A stretch of 41,803 nucleotides of DNA from Thermoplasmata archaeon. GTDB taxonomy: Archaea; Thermoplasmatota; Thermoplasmata; Lutacidiplasmatales; UBA184. Position numbers and translations under genes: made by a program. The notes under the pieces are model-generated. The model did no database searches. It was not told the origin of the DNA and was given only the letters and a program-made list of their open reading frames with translations. The DNA lies in contig JASHWW010000006.1 of the NCBI GenBank assembly GCA_030043855.1, positions 1-41,803 on the forward strand, read 5' to 3'. Numbering within the stretch: position 1 is the first letter of the stretch; every line of letters starts with the position of its first letter. Positions 31,716 to 40,030 of the stretch are shown one piece after another.

Positions 31716-31875
31716 TCTCGGCCTTCGCGGCCCGGAACTCGGCCGAGCGGTGGGATCCGTCGCAGAACGGCTTGTTCTTCGAGTGGCCACAGCGACAAAG
31801 CGCCGTCGAGACCTTCCCGTCGACCATCACCAAGTTCGGCCCGTTCTCGTTCGCGAGGATCTTTACCGTCGGCAT
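31699..31875 (-). CDS. CDGSH iron-sulfur domain protein
   Basis: 58 residues, read directly from the minus strand because the gene is short. The [2Fe-2S] motif is complete: C27-x-C29-x8-C38-x3-H42 (CRCGHSKNKPFCDGSH). Such small soluble proteins carry a labile cluster for redox or cluster transfer. TATA-like GATTAAG (31905-31911, minus) lies about 33 bases before the ATG. Convergent with, and overlapping, the methyltransferase by 17 bases. Confidence 0.93.
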   Translation of the reverse strand: MPTVKILANENGPNLVMVDGKVSTALCRCGHSKNKPFCDGSHRSAEFRAAKAEITVVE

Positions 31876-31946
31876 GGGCGTGGCAGAATCACGGCGGAGG
31901 GGCGCTTAATCCCTGTGCACGTCCGCGCAGGCAGGTATCCCGGACG

Positions 31947-32561
31947 TTACCGCGCGACGATCCGTCCGCTCGAGGTCCCGGCCGCGAGGGGTCGAGGCAC
32001 TGCGCCCCCGCCGATCGGCAGGTAGATCCGAAAGTGCAAGGCGTCGGTGCCCCAGCGCTCCTCCAGCGGCAGGCCGCACCCGCGGAAGACGTCGACCATC
32101 GCGAAGTTTTCCGAGAGCACGATCGCGTGCAAGAATACGATTCCGTGACCCACGGCGGCCCGGGCCAACCGCTCGAGCAGCAGGGTCGCGCAGCCACGCC
32201 CCTGGTACGACTCCGTGACGAGAAACGCCGCCTCGGCGCCGGGCGAGGTCGGTCCGTCCCGCCGGTACTCGGCGAGGGCGACGAGTCGGGGGCGTCCGTC
32301 GGAGCGGGACTCCATCACCAGCGAGAGGCCGTCCGGGTCGTGCGCCCCCGCCAAGATGCTCTCCAGGACGCGCTCCGGCCGGACCGCACCGAAGTATCGA
32401 CGCGCGAGCGCACCGTCCGAGACCCCGGCGACGAACTCCCGGAGCCCTTCGCGATCGTCGTCGCGTACCGGTCGGATCACCACGTTCTCGCCATCGCGCA
32501 AGGTGGTCGGCCCCTCGACCGGGCCGGTCACCGTGAGACGGACGGTGCTGGGATCGAACAT
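31947..32561 (-). CDS. GNAT acetyltransferase, protein-acetyltransferase (Pat)-like
   Basis: 204 residues. An N-terminal segment NVVIRPVRDDDREGLREFVAGVS, then AAFLVTESYQGRGCATLLLERL with the acetyl-CoA motif QGRGCA, then LHAIVLSENFAMVDVFRGCGL. This layout matches the GNAT domain fused to NDP-forming acyl-CoA synthetases (Pat type), here stand-alone. Possible role: lysine acetylation of enzymes. ATG 32561 is chosen over a long upstream opening that runs through the next gene. Confidence 0.75.
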   Translation of the reverse strand: MFDPSTVRLTVTGPVEGPTTLRDGENVVIRPVRDDDREGLREFVAGVSDGALARRYFGAVRPERVLESILAGAHDPDGLSLVMESRSDGRPRLVALAEYRRDGPTSPGAEAAFLVTESYQGRGCATLLLERLARAAVGHGIVFLHAIVLSENFAMVDVFRGCGLPLEERWGTDALHFRIYLPIGGGAVPRPLAAGTSSGRIVAR

Positions 32562-32614
32562 CCTCGCCACCGGACCCCGGATTCGGGAGCGGGCCGGAGC
32601 GGAAGAATCCCGAG

Positions 32615-33325
32615 TCAAGCGGGGTTGACGCGGCTCGGCCCGTCGGAGGGGGTCGGGCCGGAGAGCACCACGCCGAGGGCGAACCCGTCGTGGCCCTTCG
32701 ACCCGACCGTCTGGATCACGGTCGCGTTGACGCGGGGCTCGTTCGCGAGCCGATGCAGGAAGGCCCGGATCCCGACGTTGCTCGGGTCCCGGGTTCCCGG
32801 ATCGGCGACTCCGCCCTGTCGGACCACGTTGTCGGCGACGATCAAACTGCCGGCCGACGTCAGTCGCAGCGACCAGTCGAGGTACTGCGGATAGCTCGTC
32901 TTGTCGGCGTCGATGAACACCAGGTCGAACGGCTCTTCCCCCGCGGCCCCGAGGCGGGCCAGGGAGTCGAGCGCGGGTCCGACCCGGATCTCGACGCGGT
33001 CGTCCAACCCGGCGCGGGCGAGATTCCGCCGAGCGACCTCGGCGTGGTGCGGGGAGAGTTCGAGGCTGAGGAGTCGGCCGTCCGCGGCGAGTCCCCGGGC
33101 GAGGCAGATCGTGCTGTACCCTCCCAGCGTCCCGATCTCGAGGATCCGTCGCGCCCGAACCGCCTCGGCGAGAACCTGCAAGAGGCGTCCCTGCAGCGGC
33201 GAGACCTGGATCGACGGCAAGCCGGCGGCCGACGACTCGCGCAGCGCGGCGTCGAGGACGGGGTCGGAGGGCACGAACTCCTCGCCCAGGTACCGGTCGA
33301 CGCCGGCCCACCCCTCGTCGGGCAT
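32615..33325 (-). CDS. O-methyltransferase (catechol-O-methyltransferase-like)
   Basis: 236 residues. Motif I is ILEIGTLGGYSTICLA, then LSLELSPHHAEVARRNL, FDLVFIDADKTSY (metal-binding DADK motif) and LIVADNVVRQG: the class of Mg-dependent O-methyltransferases acting on phenolics. TATA-like CATTAGG (33349-33355, minus) is 27 bases before the ATG, so leaderless. Confidence 0.9.
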   Translation of the reverse strand: MPDEGWAGVDRYLGEEFVPSDPVLDAALRESSAAGLPSIQVSPLQGRLLQVLAEAVRARRILEIGTLGGYSTICLARGLAADGRLLSLELSPHHAEVARRNLARAGLDDRVEIRVGPALDSLARLGAAGEEPFDLVFIDADKTSYPQYLDWSLRLTSAGSLIVADNVVRQGGVADPGTRDPSNVGIRAFLHRLANEPRVNATVIQTVGSKGHDGFALGVVLSGPTPSDGPSRVNPA

Positions 33326-33374
33326 TCGCCCGTGGGGGAGGGGCTCGGCCTAATGAGCTCGCGTCCCGCGCGCC

Positions 33375-33755
33375 CTAAGCGGCACCGCGGGTGGCGGGTG
33401 GGTCGGCACCGGCTCGGAGCAGACGCTGGACGAGCGCGAGCAATTCTTCGGGGACCAGCGGGAGGGGCACCGGGTGGACGCCGGGGAGCCGCGCGACCGC
33501 TGGGTCGCGCGAACCGACGACTACGAGGGCCGTCCCCGGGAGACGGCCCTGGGCCCAGGCCCGGGCGGTCGTGCAGTAGGGCCCGCTCGCCGCGGCGATC
33601 ACGACCGGGAATCGAGCCGCGACCTCGCGCAACGGCCCGACCTCGTCGAGCACATCCACGTGTTCGACGCGCACCGAGCCGGCGTCGAGCAGGTCCCGGA
33701 TCGACCGCGCGAGGCTCGGCGTCTCTCCCACGATCAGCGCCGCCGGAGCCGGCAT
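33375..33755 (-). CDS. Pseudo-receiver-like protein beside a histidine kinase
   Basis: 126 residues. Alternating strands and helices (ALIVGETPSLARSIRDLLD, FPVVIAAASG, TALVVVGSRDP, PLVPEELLALVQRLLRAG) follow the layout of a response-regulator receiver. The acidic pair is replaced (VGET), the phospho-acceptor Asp is absent (VVIAAASG) and the conserved Lys is absent (PLPL). A minus-strand TATA GAATATCC (33780-33787) is about 29 bases before ATG 33755. Divergent from the kinase at 33882. May be a non-phosphorylatable modulator of that system; receiver assignment is tentative. Confidence 0.5.
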   Translation of the reverse strand: MPAPAALIVGETPSLARSIRDLLDAGSVRVEHVDVLDEVGPLREVAARFPVVIAAASGPYCTTARAWAQGRLPGTALVVVGSRDPAVARLPGVHPVPLPLVPEELLALVQRLLRAGADPPATRGAA

Positions 33756-33779
33756 GTGCCGGGGCGACCGCGCCGCGGA

Positions 33780-33817
33780 GGATATTCGGTCCGTGAACTC
33801 CGTTTGACCGAGCTCGG
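33780..33817. promoter_or_regulatory. TATA element and CCGAGCTCGG palindrome in the divergent gap of the two-component locus
   Basis: GAATATCC (33780-33787, minus) serves the pseudo-receiver gene. The 10-base palindrome CCGAGCTCGG (33808-33817) lies on the side of the kinase gene. No separate TATA was found nearer the kinase ATG. Confidence 0.35.
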
Positions 33818-33881
33818 CGGACCCGAACCCCTCCGACAGGGAGAAGAGCCGGCGGCCGGTCCACGCCGGCGGAAGGTCCGG

Positions 33882-35336
33882 ATGGGAGTCGACGAGACCG
33901 CGCCCGTCTCGGCCACCGAAGTGCTCGCGTCGGCGCCGATCGGGCTGGCCGTCATCGCCGCCCCGGGAACGATCGTCTGGGCGAATCCCGCCTATTTCGC
34001 CACCACCGGCCGGGATCCTGCGATCGTCGGTCAGGACTTCCATCGGATCCTGGAGGAGGACGGGACGTGGTCGCCGGAGATCGGAGCGGCGGTCGACGCC
34101 GCGCTCGCCGGGGCCCCCTCGGCGTCGTTTCGGTCGGTGCGGGCCCGGTATCGTGCCGGGGCCAGCGGGGTCTTCCTCGACGTCGATGTGCGACCGCTCG
34201 CCCCCGGGCGGGACGGCACCTCGCGGGTCCTGCTCGCGTTCCGGGACGTGAGCGAGCGGGTGGAGGAGGAGGTGCGCTCCCGCCTCTTCTTCGAAGCGTT
34301 CCGAACCTCGACGAACGCGATGCAGTTGACCGACGATCGCGGGGTCATGGTCGACGTCAATCCCGCGTTCGAGCGGATCTACGGATACTCCCGCGCCGAG
34401 TGCATCGGACGTAAGCCGAACTTGGTCCGCAGCCGCCACACGCCGCCGGAATTCTACCGCGCCATGTGGGCCGACCTGCTCGACCCGCAACGCGGGTACT
34501 GGGCCGGCGAGATCACGAACCGGGACCGGCACGGGCGGGAACGACCGGTGCTGCTGACGATCACCGCGATCCGGACGACGACCGGCCAGGTCTCCCACTA
34601 CCTGGGCGTCGCGGTCGACCTCTCCGAGCAACGGAGTTGGGAGCTCCGCGCGGCCCACGCCGACAAGCTGGCGTCGGTCGGCCAACTGGCGGCCGGGGTC
34701 GCCCACGAGATCAACACGCCGCTCGCGAACGTCATGCTGATTGCGGAGAGCATGCGTCGCCGCACGACGGACCCGTGGGCGGCCTCCCGGCTGGCCAGCA
34801 TGACCGACCAGGTCGAAGTGGCCGCTCGGATCGTGCGGAGCCTCCTCGATTTCGCCCGCCGCGAGACCCCGCAGATGCGCGAGATCGATCTGTCCGGCGT
34901 GGCCCGGGACGCCGTCGGCTTTCTCCGCGGCAAGCGGTCGGCGGACGTCGAGATCGCGGACATCTACCCGGCGGATCCGGTCCCGATCGAGGGGGACCGG
35001 GGGCAGCTGATGCAGGTGCTGACGAACCTGCTCAACAACGCCTACGATGCGGTCGGGGCGGACGGAACGATTCGCCTGTCGGTCCGGCGGCACGGCGCCC
35101 GGGCCGAGGTGGAGGTGATCGACTCGGGTCCGGGGATCCCCGGGGAGGTGCTCCCGCACGTCTTCGAGCCGTTCTTCACGACCAAGCCGGAAGGGCAAGG
35201 TACGGGGCTGGGTCTGGCGATCTGCCACGGCATCGTGCAGTCCCACCACGGCACCATCACCGCGCGGAACGTCCCGGGCGCCGGGGCCGGATTCCTCGTA
35301 TCGCTCCCGCTCCACGAACCGCGAACGCGAAGCTGA
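33882..35336 (+). CDS. PAS-PAS sensor histidine kinase
   Basis: 484 residues, soluble. A first PAS-like domain lies at about 11-125, a second PAS/PAC at about 135-250 (MQLTDDRGVMVDVNPAFERIYGYS). HisKA has the phospho-acceptor H275 in GVAHEINTPLANV. The ATPase domain has the N-box around N382-N386 (TNLLNNAYDA), G1 DSGPGI (414-419), F box FEPFFTTK and G2 GQGTGLGL (438-445). No membrane helix, so it senses a cytosolic signal such as redox or a ligand. GGAAGG precedes ATG 33882. The response regulator gene follows 70 bases downstream. Confidence 0.92.
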   Translation: MGVDETAPVSATEVLASAPIGLAVIAAPGTIVWANPAYFATTGRDPAIVGQDFHRILEEDGTWSPEIGAAVDAALAGAPSASFRSVRARYRAGASGVFLDVDVRPLAPGRDGTSRVLLAFRDVSERVEEEVRSRLFFEAFRTSTNAMQLTDDRGVMVDVNPAFERIYGYSRAECIGRKPNLVRSRHTPPEFYRAMWADLLDPQRGYWAGEITNRDRHGRERPVLLTITAIRTTTGQVSHYLGVAVDLSEQRSWELRAAHADKLASVGQLAAGVAHEINTPLANVMLIAESMRRRTTDPWAASRLASMTDQVEVAARIVRSLLDFARRETPQMREIDLSGVARDAVGFLRGKRSADVEIADIYPADPVPIEGDRGQLMQVLTNLLNNAYDAVGADGTIRLSVRRHGARAEVEVIDSGPGIPGEVLPHVFEPFFTTKPEGQGTGLGLAICHGIVQSHHGTITARNVPGAGAGFLVSLPLHEPRTRS

Positions 35337-35406
35337 CGCGGTCGCCCCCGACGCGTCGAGGGGCGACCGGCGAAACCCCTATTTTCGGCCGGTCGGTCCG
35401 GGGGCC

Positions 35407-36483
35407 GTGCGCCTCCTCGTGGTCGACGACGACGCCGTGTTTCGCGAGGAGCTGGCGGAGCTGCTGCGGGACGACGGTCACGAGGTCACGACCGCCCCGT
35501 CCGTCGCGAAGGCGGTGGAGCTCCTCGAACACCAGGAAATGGACACGGTCCTGACGGACCTGAAGATGCCCCGCCACGGAGGGCTCGAACTCCTGCGCGA
35601 CGTGCGCCAACGGTGGCCCCGAACACCCGTGGTGATGGTCACCGGGTTCGCGACCGTGGAGAGCGCGCTCGAGGCGATGAAGCTGGGCGCGTTCGATTAC
35701 ATCCGCAAACCGTTCCGCATCGAACAGGTCCGCGAGACCCTCGCCCTGGTCGCCCAGGAACGGGAGTTCTCGGCGCCCGGCGAGTCGGCGCGAGACCCCG
35801 TCCGCGAGGCGCGGAACCTGGCCGCTTCGGGCAAGTACGAGGTCCTCCTGTTCGACGCGCCCGCCCCCGCGTCCGGGGCCCACCTCACCGGCGCGCTCCT
35901 CGACCCGACGCGGCCGAGCGAGCTCGTCGACCGGACCGGGGAGTTCCTGGCCGCGCATCCGACCGGCGCGGTCGTGATCGCCCACGCGGAACAACTCCTC
36001 GCGGACCACCGGCTCGAGGAGGTGGTCGGGATTCTCGACCGGCTCCGGACCCTCCTCGTGGGCCACGGCCCGCTGCGCGTCGCCTTCGATCCGCACCGCG
36101 TCGGCCCGGCGGCCGCGCTCGCGATGGGGGGCGCCGTGGCCGCCGAGGAGACGCATGCGGCGCTGGAGGCGCTCTCCAACCCGATCCGCCGGCGTGCGCT
36201 GTTGCGTCTCGCCGAGGCTCCCGCCTCGTTCACCGAGATCCTGACGGCGACCGAGCTGTCGGACTCCCCGAAGCTGTCGTTCCATCTCCGCAAGCTGGTC
36301 GACGCGGCGCTCCTCCGCCACGACGGCGACCGGTACCGGTTGACGTCGCGCGGAGAGGCCGTCGTGCGGCTGCTGCGGGACGCCACCTTCCTGCCGCCCG
36401 CCAGCACCGCCGGGAACCTGGCGTTCCCCCGCGCGGACGGGGAGCCGGGCCCCTCCGCGAGACCGGGGGGGAAGACGCGGTGA
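35407..36483 (+). CDS. Response regulator: receiver, DUF835-like region, ArsR-type winged helix
   Basis: 358 residues. Receiver at 1-115: acidic pocket DDD at 7-9, phospho-acceptor D51 (LTDLKMP), and conserved K in YIRKPF. The middle (about 130-235) has DRTGEFLAAHPTGAVVIAHAEQLL and VVGILDRLRTLL, matching the second half of the archaeal DUF835 region, a RecA-related domain without a Walker A. The C-terminus (about 242-325) is an ArsR/HTH_20-like winged helix (ALEALSNPIRRRALLRLAEAP). GTG 35407 with TATA-like CTATTTT (35380-35386) about 24 bases upstream, so a promoter apart from the kinase. It is likely the kinase's partner and binds DNA when phosphorylated. Confidence 0.85.
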   Translation: MRLLVVDDDAVFREELAELLRDDGHEVTTAPSVAKAVELLEHQEMDTVLTDLKMPRHGGLELLRDVRQRWPRTPVVMVTGFATVESALEAMKLGAFDYIRKPFRIEQVRETLALVAQEREFSAPGESARDPVREARNLAASGKYEVLLFDAPAPASGAHLTGALLDPTRPSELVDRTGEFLAAHPTGAVVIAHAEQLLADHRLEEVVGILDRLRTLLVGHGPLRVAFDPHRVGPAAALAMGGAVAAEETHAALEALSNPIRRRALLRLAEAPASFTEILTATELSDSPKLSFHLRKLVDAALLRHDGDRYRLTSRGEAVVRLLRDATFLPPASTAGNLAFPRADGEPGPSARPGGKTR

Positions 36484-36511
36484 GCCGCGCGCGCGGCCCC
36501 GGTTCGGTCGT

Positions 36512-37705
36512 TCAGACCCGCAGCCAGGCGCCGCTCGAGAACGCCCACGCGCCGTCGTAGACGGTCGGGACGAACGGTTGGACTCCGCCGAACAGGACGA
36601 CCTCGCCGTTCCCGGACCGACCCGCATGGGGATCGAACGCGACCCCCTCGCCCGCCATCCGGGGCGGCGAGGGGCTGCCGCTCCACGCGGTCCAGCCGGT
36701 CGCCGAGTACGTCCACGTGGTACCGAGGACGGTCGAATTGTCGGCGCCGCCGTACAGGAGGAGCGTCCCGTTCGGAGGGTTCTCCACCAGGGCGACGAAC
36801 CCGAACGTGTGCGTCGGCGCCGTCACGCGCAGTCGAGTCCATCCACCGGAATGGAATTCCCACGTGTCGTGCAGGGGATCCCCGCAGAATCCGGCCGCGT
36901 AGCCGCACCCGCCGAAGAGGACGACGTCCCCGGTCGTGGGGTCGTACGCGAGCCCGTCCGCGCCTCGCGGGCTCGGGTGGACGGAGGGGCTCAGCCGCGT
37001 CCAGGTCCCGCCCACGAACGTCCACGTGTCCCCGTAGAGCGTGGAGCTCCCCGTCACGAAGTTGACGGAGAGCCCGCCGAACAGCACGACCTTCTTGTTC
37101 GCCGTGTCGTAGGTCGCGACCGCGGCATAGCGCCCGACCGGATGGGTCGCCGGGCTGAGTTTCGTCCACTGTCCCCCGACGAAGGTCCAGGTGTCGGAGA
37201 GCATCGTCAGGCCCCCGGAGGCGTTCTCGCCGACCCCGCCGAAGAGCACGACGTACCCATCCTTCGCGTCGTAGGCGATCGAGGCGAACGCGCGCGCCGA
37301 CGGATGATGCGGGGGCGACAGCTCGGTCCACTTCCCCGCGGCGTACTCCCACGTGTCGGAGAGGGGGACGCTCGTGGCGTTCAGCCCCCCGAAGAGGAGC
37401 AGGTAGCCGTCCTTCGCGTCGTAGACCATCGCGGGATCGTATCGCGCCGGCGGCGCGGAGGCCGCTCCGGCGACCGCTGCGGTCGGGCGTTCCGGCAGTG
37501 CGGCGACCGCACCGCACGCCGCTGGCACGCGTCCGATCCCACCGAGAAAGCACGGTGCGGCCGGTACCCGGGCCGCTCCCGCGGGGACGTCCGGGTGGCC
37601 CATGGCGGGGATCTCCGCCCGCGCGGACGGGACGCTGGCCAGGGCGCCCACGGCGACCAGTCCGAACGTGACGAGCAGTGCCCAACCGCGGACCGACGCG
37701 ACCAC
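36512..37705 (-). CDS. Exported Kelch-type beta-propeller protein
   Basis: 397 residues from GTG 37705. An N-terminal signal sequence (VRGWALLVTFGLVAVGALASVPSARA) is followed by an Ala/Pro-rich linker and about six Kelch-like blades of 48-52 residues. Each has the pattern AYDAKDGYVVLFGG followed by LSDTWTFVGGQWTKLSP. The fold is probably a secreted or cell-surface binding propeller. The open frame goes to 37777 and would run into the tRNA, so the shorter start with GGGGAGGAG upstream is chosen. Convergent with the response-regulator gene. Confidence 0.82.
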   Translation of the reverse strand: MVASVRGWALLVTFGLVAVGALASVPSARAEIPAMGHPDVPAGAARVPAAPCFLGGIGRVPAACGAVAALPERPTAAVAGAASAPPARYDPAMVYDAKDGYLLLFGGLNATSVPLSDTWEYAAGKWTELSPPHHPSARAFASIAYDAKDGYVVLFGGVGENASGGLTMLSDTWTFVGGQWTKLSPATHPVGRYAAVATYDTANKKVVLFGGLSVNFVTGSSTLYGDTWTFVGGTWTRLSPSVHPSPRGADGLAYDPTTGDVVLFGGCGYAAGFCGDPLHDTWEFHSGGWTRLRVTAPTHTFGFVALVENPPNGTLLLYGGADNSTVLGTTWTYSATGWTAWSGSPSPPRMAGEGVAFDPHAGRSGNGEVVLFGGVQPFVPTVYDGAWAFSSGAWLRV

Positions 37706-37770
37706 CCTCGGCTCCTCCCCGTCCCGAGGCGGCCGCGGGCTAAGAAGGCTCTCGGCTCCGAGGACGCGAG

Positions 37771-37842
37771 TGGACACGGGGGGATTTGAACCCCCGACCT
37801 CTGCTTTGCGAAAGCAGCGATCTTCCGCTGATCTACGTGCCC
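37771..37842 (-). tRNA. tRNA-Ala (anticodon CGC)
   Basis: 72 bases on the minus strand. Acceptor GGGCACG/CGTGTCC with the alanine identity pair G3:U70. D arm GATC-AGCGGAA-GATC. Anticodon arm CTGCT-TTCGCAA-AGCAG, anticodon CGC for codon GCG. T arm with GGTTCAAATCC. Discriminator A73; CCA is not encoded. No intron. A TATA-like CTTAAGC (37868-37874, minus) is about 29 bases upstream of the 5' end. Confidence 0.95.
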
Positions 37843-37895
37843 AACGCGGCGGGGGAACGGCTCTGCCGCTTAAGGACTTTGGAAATCGCGGTCGA

Positions 37896-38456
37896 TCAGA
37901 CGGGCCGGTTCAGCACCCGGGTGTACCGGACGAGCTCGGCGAGGTGGTTGGCGACGAACGTCCGGACCTTCGGGTCCGTGAGACGTCCCTCCGCGTCGAA
38001 CTTGTCGGCGGCGAACGACACGATCACCTCGGGGCGGTTGATCGGGAAGAGGTTCAGGAAGACCATCGTCTGCCGCAGCTCGTACTGCGCCCGGGCCCCT
38101 CCTACCTGACCGACCGACGCGCTCAGGATCCCGGCGGGCTTGCCGTTCCACGAGTTGTCGGGGTACGGCCGGGAGATCCAGTCGATCGCGTTCTTCTCCG
38201 CCGCCGACAGCCCGTAGTTGTGCTCGTTGACCGCGAACAGGACCGCGTCGGCTCGCTTCACCTGGTCCTTCGCCCGACGGACCGGCTCGGGAAGAGTCCC
38301 CTCGTCGTCCTGGTTGAAGACGGGGAATCCCCGAATGTCGACCAGCTCGACCCGGCTGCCCGGCGGCGCCAGTTCCTGGGCGGCGAGCAACAGCCCGCGG
38401 CTGTAGGCGTTCTTCCGCAGGCTCCCCGGGATCCCCGCGATCGTCAGGTCGGTCAT
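37896..38456 (-). CDS. NADPH-dependent FMN reductase (flavodoxin-like)
   Basis: 186 residues. The flavin phosphate loop is GSLRKNAYSRGL near residues 11-22, followed by the ADAVLFAVNEHNYGLSAAEKNAIDW motif of the NADPH-dependent FMN/azo reductase family, then GKPAGILSASVGQVGGARAQ. It supplies reduced FMN or reduces quinones. Minus-strand TATA-like GACTAAGTG (38485-38493) lies about 33 bases before the ATG. Confidence 0.9.
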   Translation of the reverse strand: MTDLTIAGIPGSLRKNAYSRGLLLAAQELAPPGSRVELVDIRGFPVFNQDDEGTLPEPVRRAKDQVKRADAVLFAVNEHNYGLSAAEKNAIDWISRPYPDNSWNGKPAGILSASVGQVGGARAQYELRQTMVFLNLFPINRPEVIVSFAADKFDAEGRLTDPKVRTFVANHLAELVRYTRVLNRPV

Positions 38457-38532
38457 GGTCGTCGCCGCACGACCGGCGGACGGTCACTTAGTCTAGCGGC
38501 TACCCGAGGGTGACCAAGGGAAGGTCGCGGGG

Positions 38533-39141
38533 TCAGGCGAACGCCGGCACGACGCCCGTGCCCCGGTACTCGGACGGGGGCGAGCTCGCCTTGCGGGATC
38601 CCCCCGAGGGACCCGGGGGAGTCGCGCCGGAACTCGGCGGCGACCGTCCGCTGCCCGAGCGGGTCGTCGCGGCGGGTTTGGACAGGATCAACCGGTGGGC
38701 CTCCGCATCGTAGCGGAACAGCTCGGCATACCGGCCCCAGTTGACGATGTTCTGCACCGCCTCGTCCGCGGCGGCCGTCGTCAACGACACGATCTGCGCG
38801 AGGTCGTCGTCCGATAGCTCGTGGTTGGGGGCGTTCTCGAGGGCACGGAGGATCGTCTTGAACAGGGTCGTCCGCTTGATCTGGTCCCGCAGGATCGCCT
38901 TGCGCTCGCGGATCGACCCGGCGACCAGCTTCTGCCCGAGCTCGGTGAACGACGCCCGGCCGTCGACGACCTTCACGAACTGGAGGAGCTCGGCGTACTC
39001 GAGCGACGGGAAGATCTCGTCGATCTCCAGGTCCAGGTCGTCGGCCAGGCGAGCGACGTCCTCGGAGCCCTTGTGGCCGTTCAGCAGCACGAGGAGCCCC
39101 AGCAGCTCCGTGGGGCTCGATTTCGGGAAGATCGTCGGCAC
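38533..39141 (-). CDS. Stand-alone AAA-associated domain protein of a NitT/TauT-type ABC transporter
   Basis: 202 residues. The first 150 match the AAA-associated C-terminal domain normally fused to NitT/TauT-type ATPases: TELLGLLVLLNGHKGSEDVARLADDLDLEIDEI, then LGQKLVAGSIRERKAILRDQIKRTTLF. The C-terminal 45 are Ser/Pro/Gly-rich. Here it is a separate gene, starting 50 bases after the ATPase stop with GTG 39141 and its own TATA GTATATAC (39175-39182). Probably regulates the ATPase in trans. Confidence 0.82.
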   Translation of the reverse strand: MPTIFPKSSPTELLGLLVLLNGHKGSEDVARLADDLDLEIDEIFPSLEYAELLQFVKVVDGRASFTELGQKLVAGSIRERKAILRDQIKRTTLFKTILRALENAPNHELSDDDLAQIVSLTTAAADEAVQNIVNWGRYAELFRYDAEAHRLILSKPAATTRSGSGRSPPSSGATPPGPSGGSRKASSPPSEYRGTGVVPAFA

Positions 39142-39174
39142 GGGTGGTTCCGGTGGCCAACCAGATGCGGGCGG

Positions 39175-39182
39175 GTATATAC
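39175..39182 (-). promoter_or_regulatory. TATA element of the separate AAA-associated gene
   Basis: GTATATAC lies between the ATPase stop and GTG 39141, centred 37 bases upstream of it. It could give separate control of the regulatory domain. Confidence 0.45.
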
Positions 39183-39190
39183 GTTCGCAA

Positions 39191-39991
39191 TTACGGCGAT
39201 TTCGTCTCGGCCGCCGGAACCGGCGGGCCGGCCATGCCGCCCTGCGTGATCAGGGAGTAGATCCGGTCCGTCAGGTCGTAGAACGGGGTCGATTTCCGGT
39301 CGCGCGGGCGGGGCAGGTCGACGTCGATCGCCTCGAGCACGTGCCCGGGCCGGCGCGACAGCACGATCACCCGGTCCGCGAGCTGGATCGCCTCCTCGAT
39401 GTTGTGGGTCACGAGGATGACCGCCTCCGGCGGCAGCGCCGGGTCCCGCCACAGCTGCAAGATCTCCTCCCGGAGGCTCTCCGCGGTGAGGGCGTCGAGG
39501 GCGCTGAACGGCTCGTCCATCAGCAGGACCGCGGGCTCGACGGCGAGCGCCCGGGCGAGCCCCACCCGCTGTCGCATGCCGCCCGACAGCTCCCGGGGGT
39601 ACGCCTCCTGGAAGCCATCGAGCCCCGTGACCGAGACGTACCGCTCCACCTGGCTGCCGATCTTCTCCTTCGGCCAGTCGAGCGCCTCGAGCCCGAAGGC
39701 GACGTTCTGGGAGACCGTCAGCCACGGGTAGAGCGCGAAGCTCTGGAAGACCATCGCCATCTGCGTGCAGACGCCGGCGACGGGCTGGCCCCGGAACGAG
39801 ATCGACCCCGCCGTCGGCCGGTCGAGTCCCTGGATGAGGCGGAGGAGGGTCGACTTTCCGCACCCGGAGGGACCGACGATCGCCACGAAGTCGGCGTCCT
39901 TGACGTCGAACGTGATGTCCTGCATGATGGCGATCGTCCCGTGGCGGGACGCGAAGCTCTTGTCGACGTGCTCGATCCGGATCAGGGCCAT
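39191..39991 (-). CDS. ABC transporter ATPase, NitT/TauT (nitrate/sulfonate/taurine) type
   Basis: 266 residues. Walker A is GPSGCGKST at 40-48, Q-loop FQSFALYPWLTV, signature LSGGMRQR, Walker B VLLMDEP and H-loop THNIEEA. It drives import with the double permease encoded 39 bases upstream. It lacks the C-terminal AAA-associated domain usual in this family, which is encoded by the next gene. The substrate is not fixed by sequence; nitrate, sulfonate or bicarbonate are family possibilities. Confidence 0.92.
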   Translation of the reverse strand: MALIRIEHVDKSFASRHGTIAIMQDITFDVKDADFVAIVGPSGCGKSTLLRLIQGLDRPTAGSISFRGQPVAGVCTQMAMVFQSFALYPWLTVSQNVAFGLEALDWPKEKIGSQVERYVSVTGLDGFQEAYPRELSGGMRQRVGLARALAVEPAVLLMDEPFSALDALTAESLREEILQLWRDPALPPEAVILVTHNIEEAIQLADRVIVLSRRPGHVLEAIDVDLPRPRDRKSTPFYDLTDRIYSLITQGGMAGPPVPAAETKSP

Positions 39992-40030
39992 CGTCCGTCC
40001 CTTCCGTCCGCGCGCGTCCCGGGACCGGGC

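Noticed and set aside
36512..37777. Long N-terminal extension of the Kelch gene
   Set aside because: Would read into tRNA-Ala and precede the signal sequence; GTG 37705 with a purine-rich upstream site fits better.
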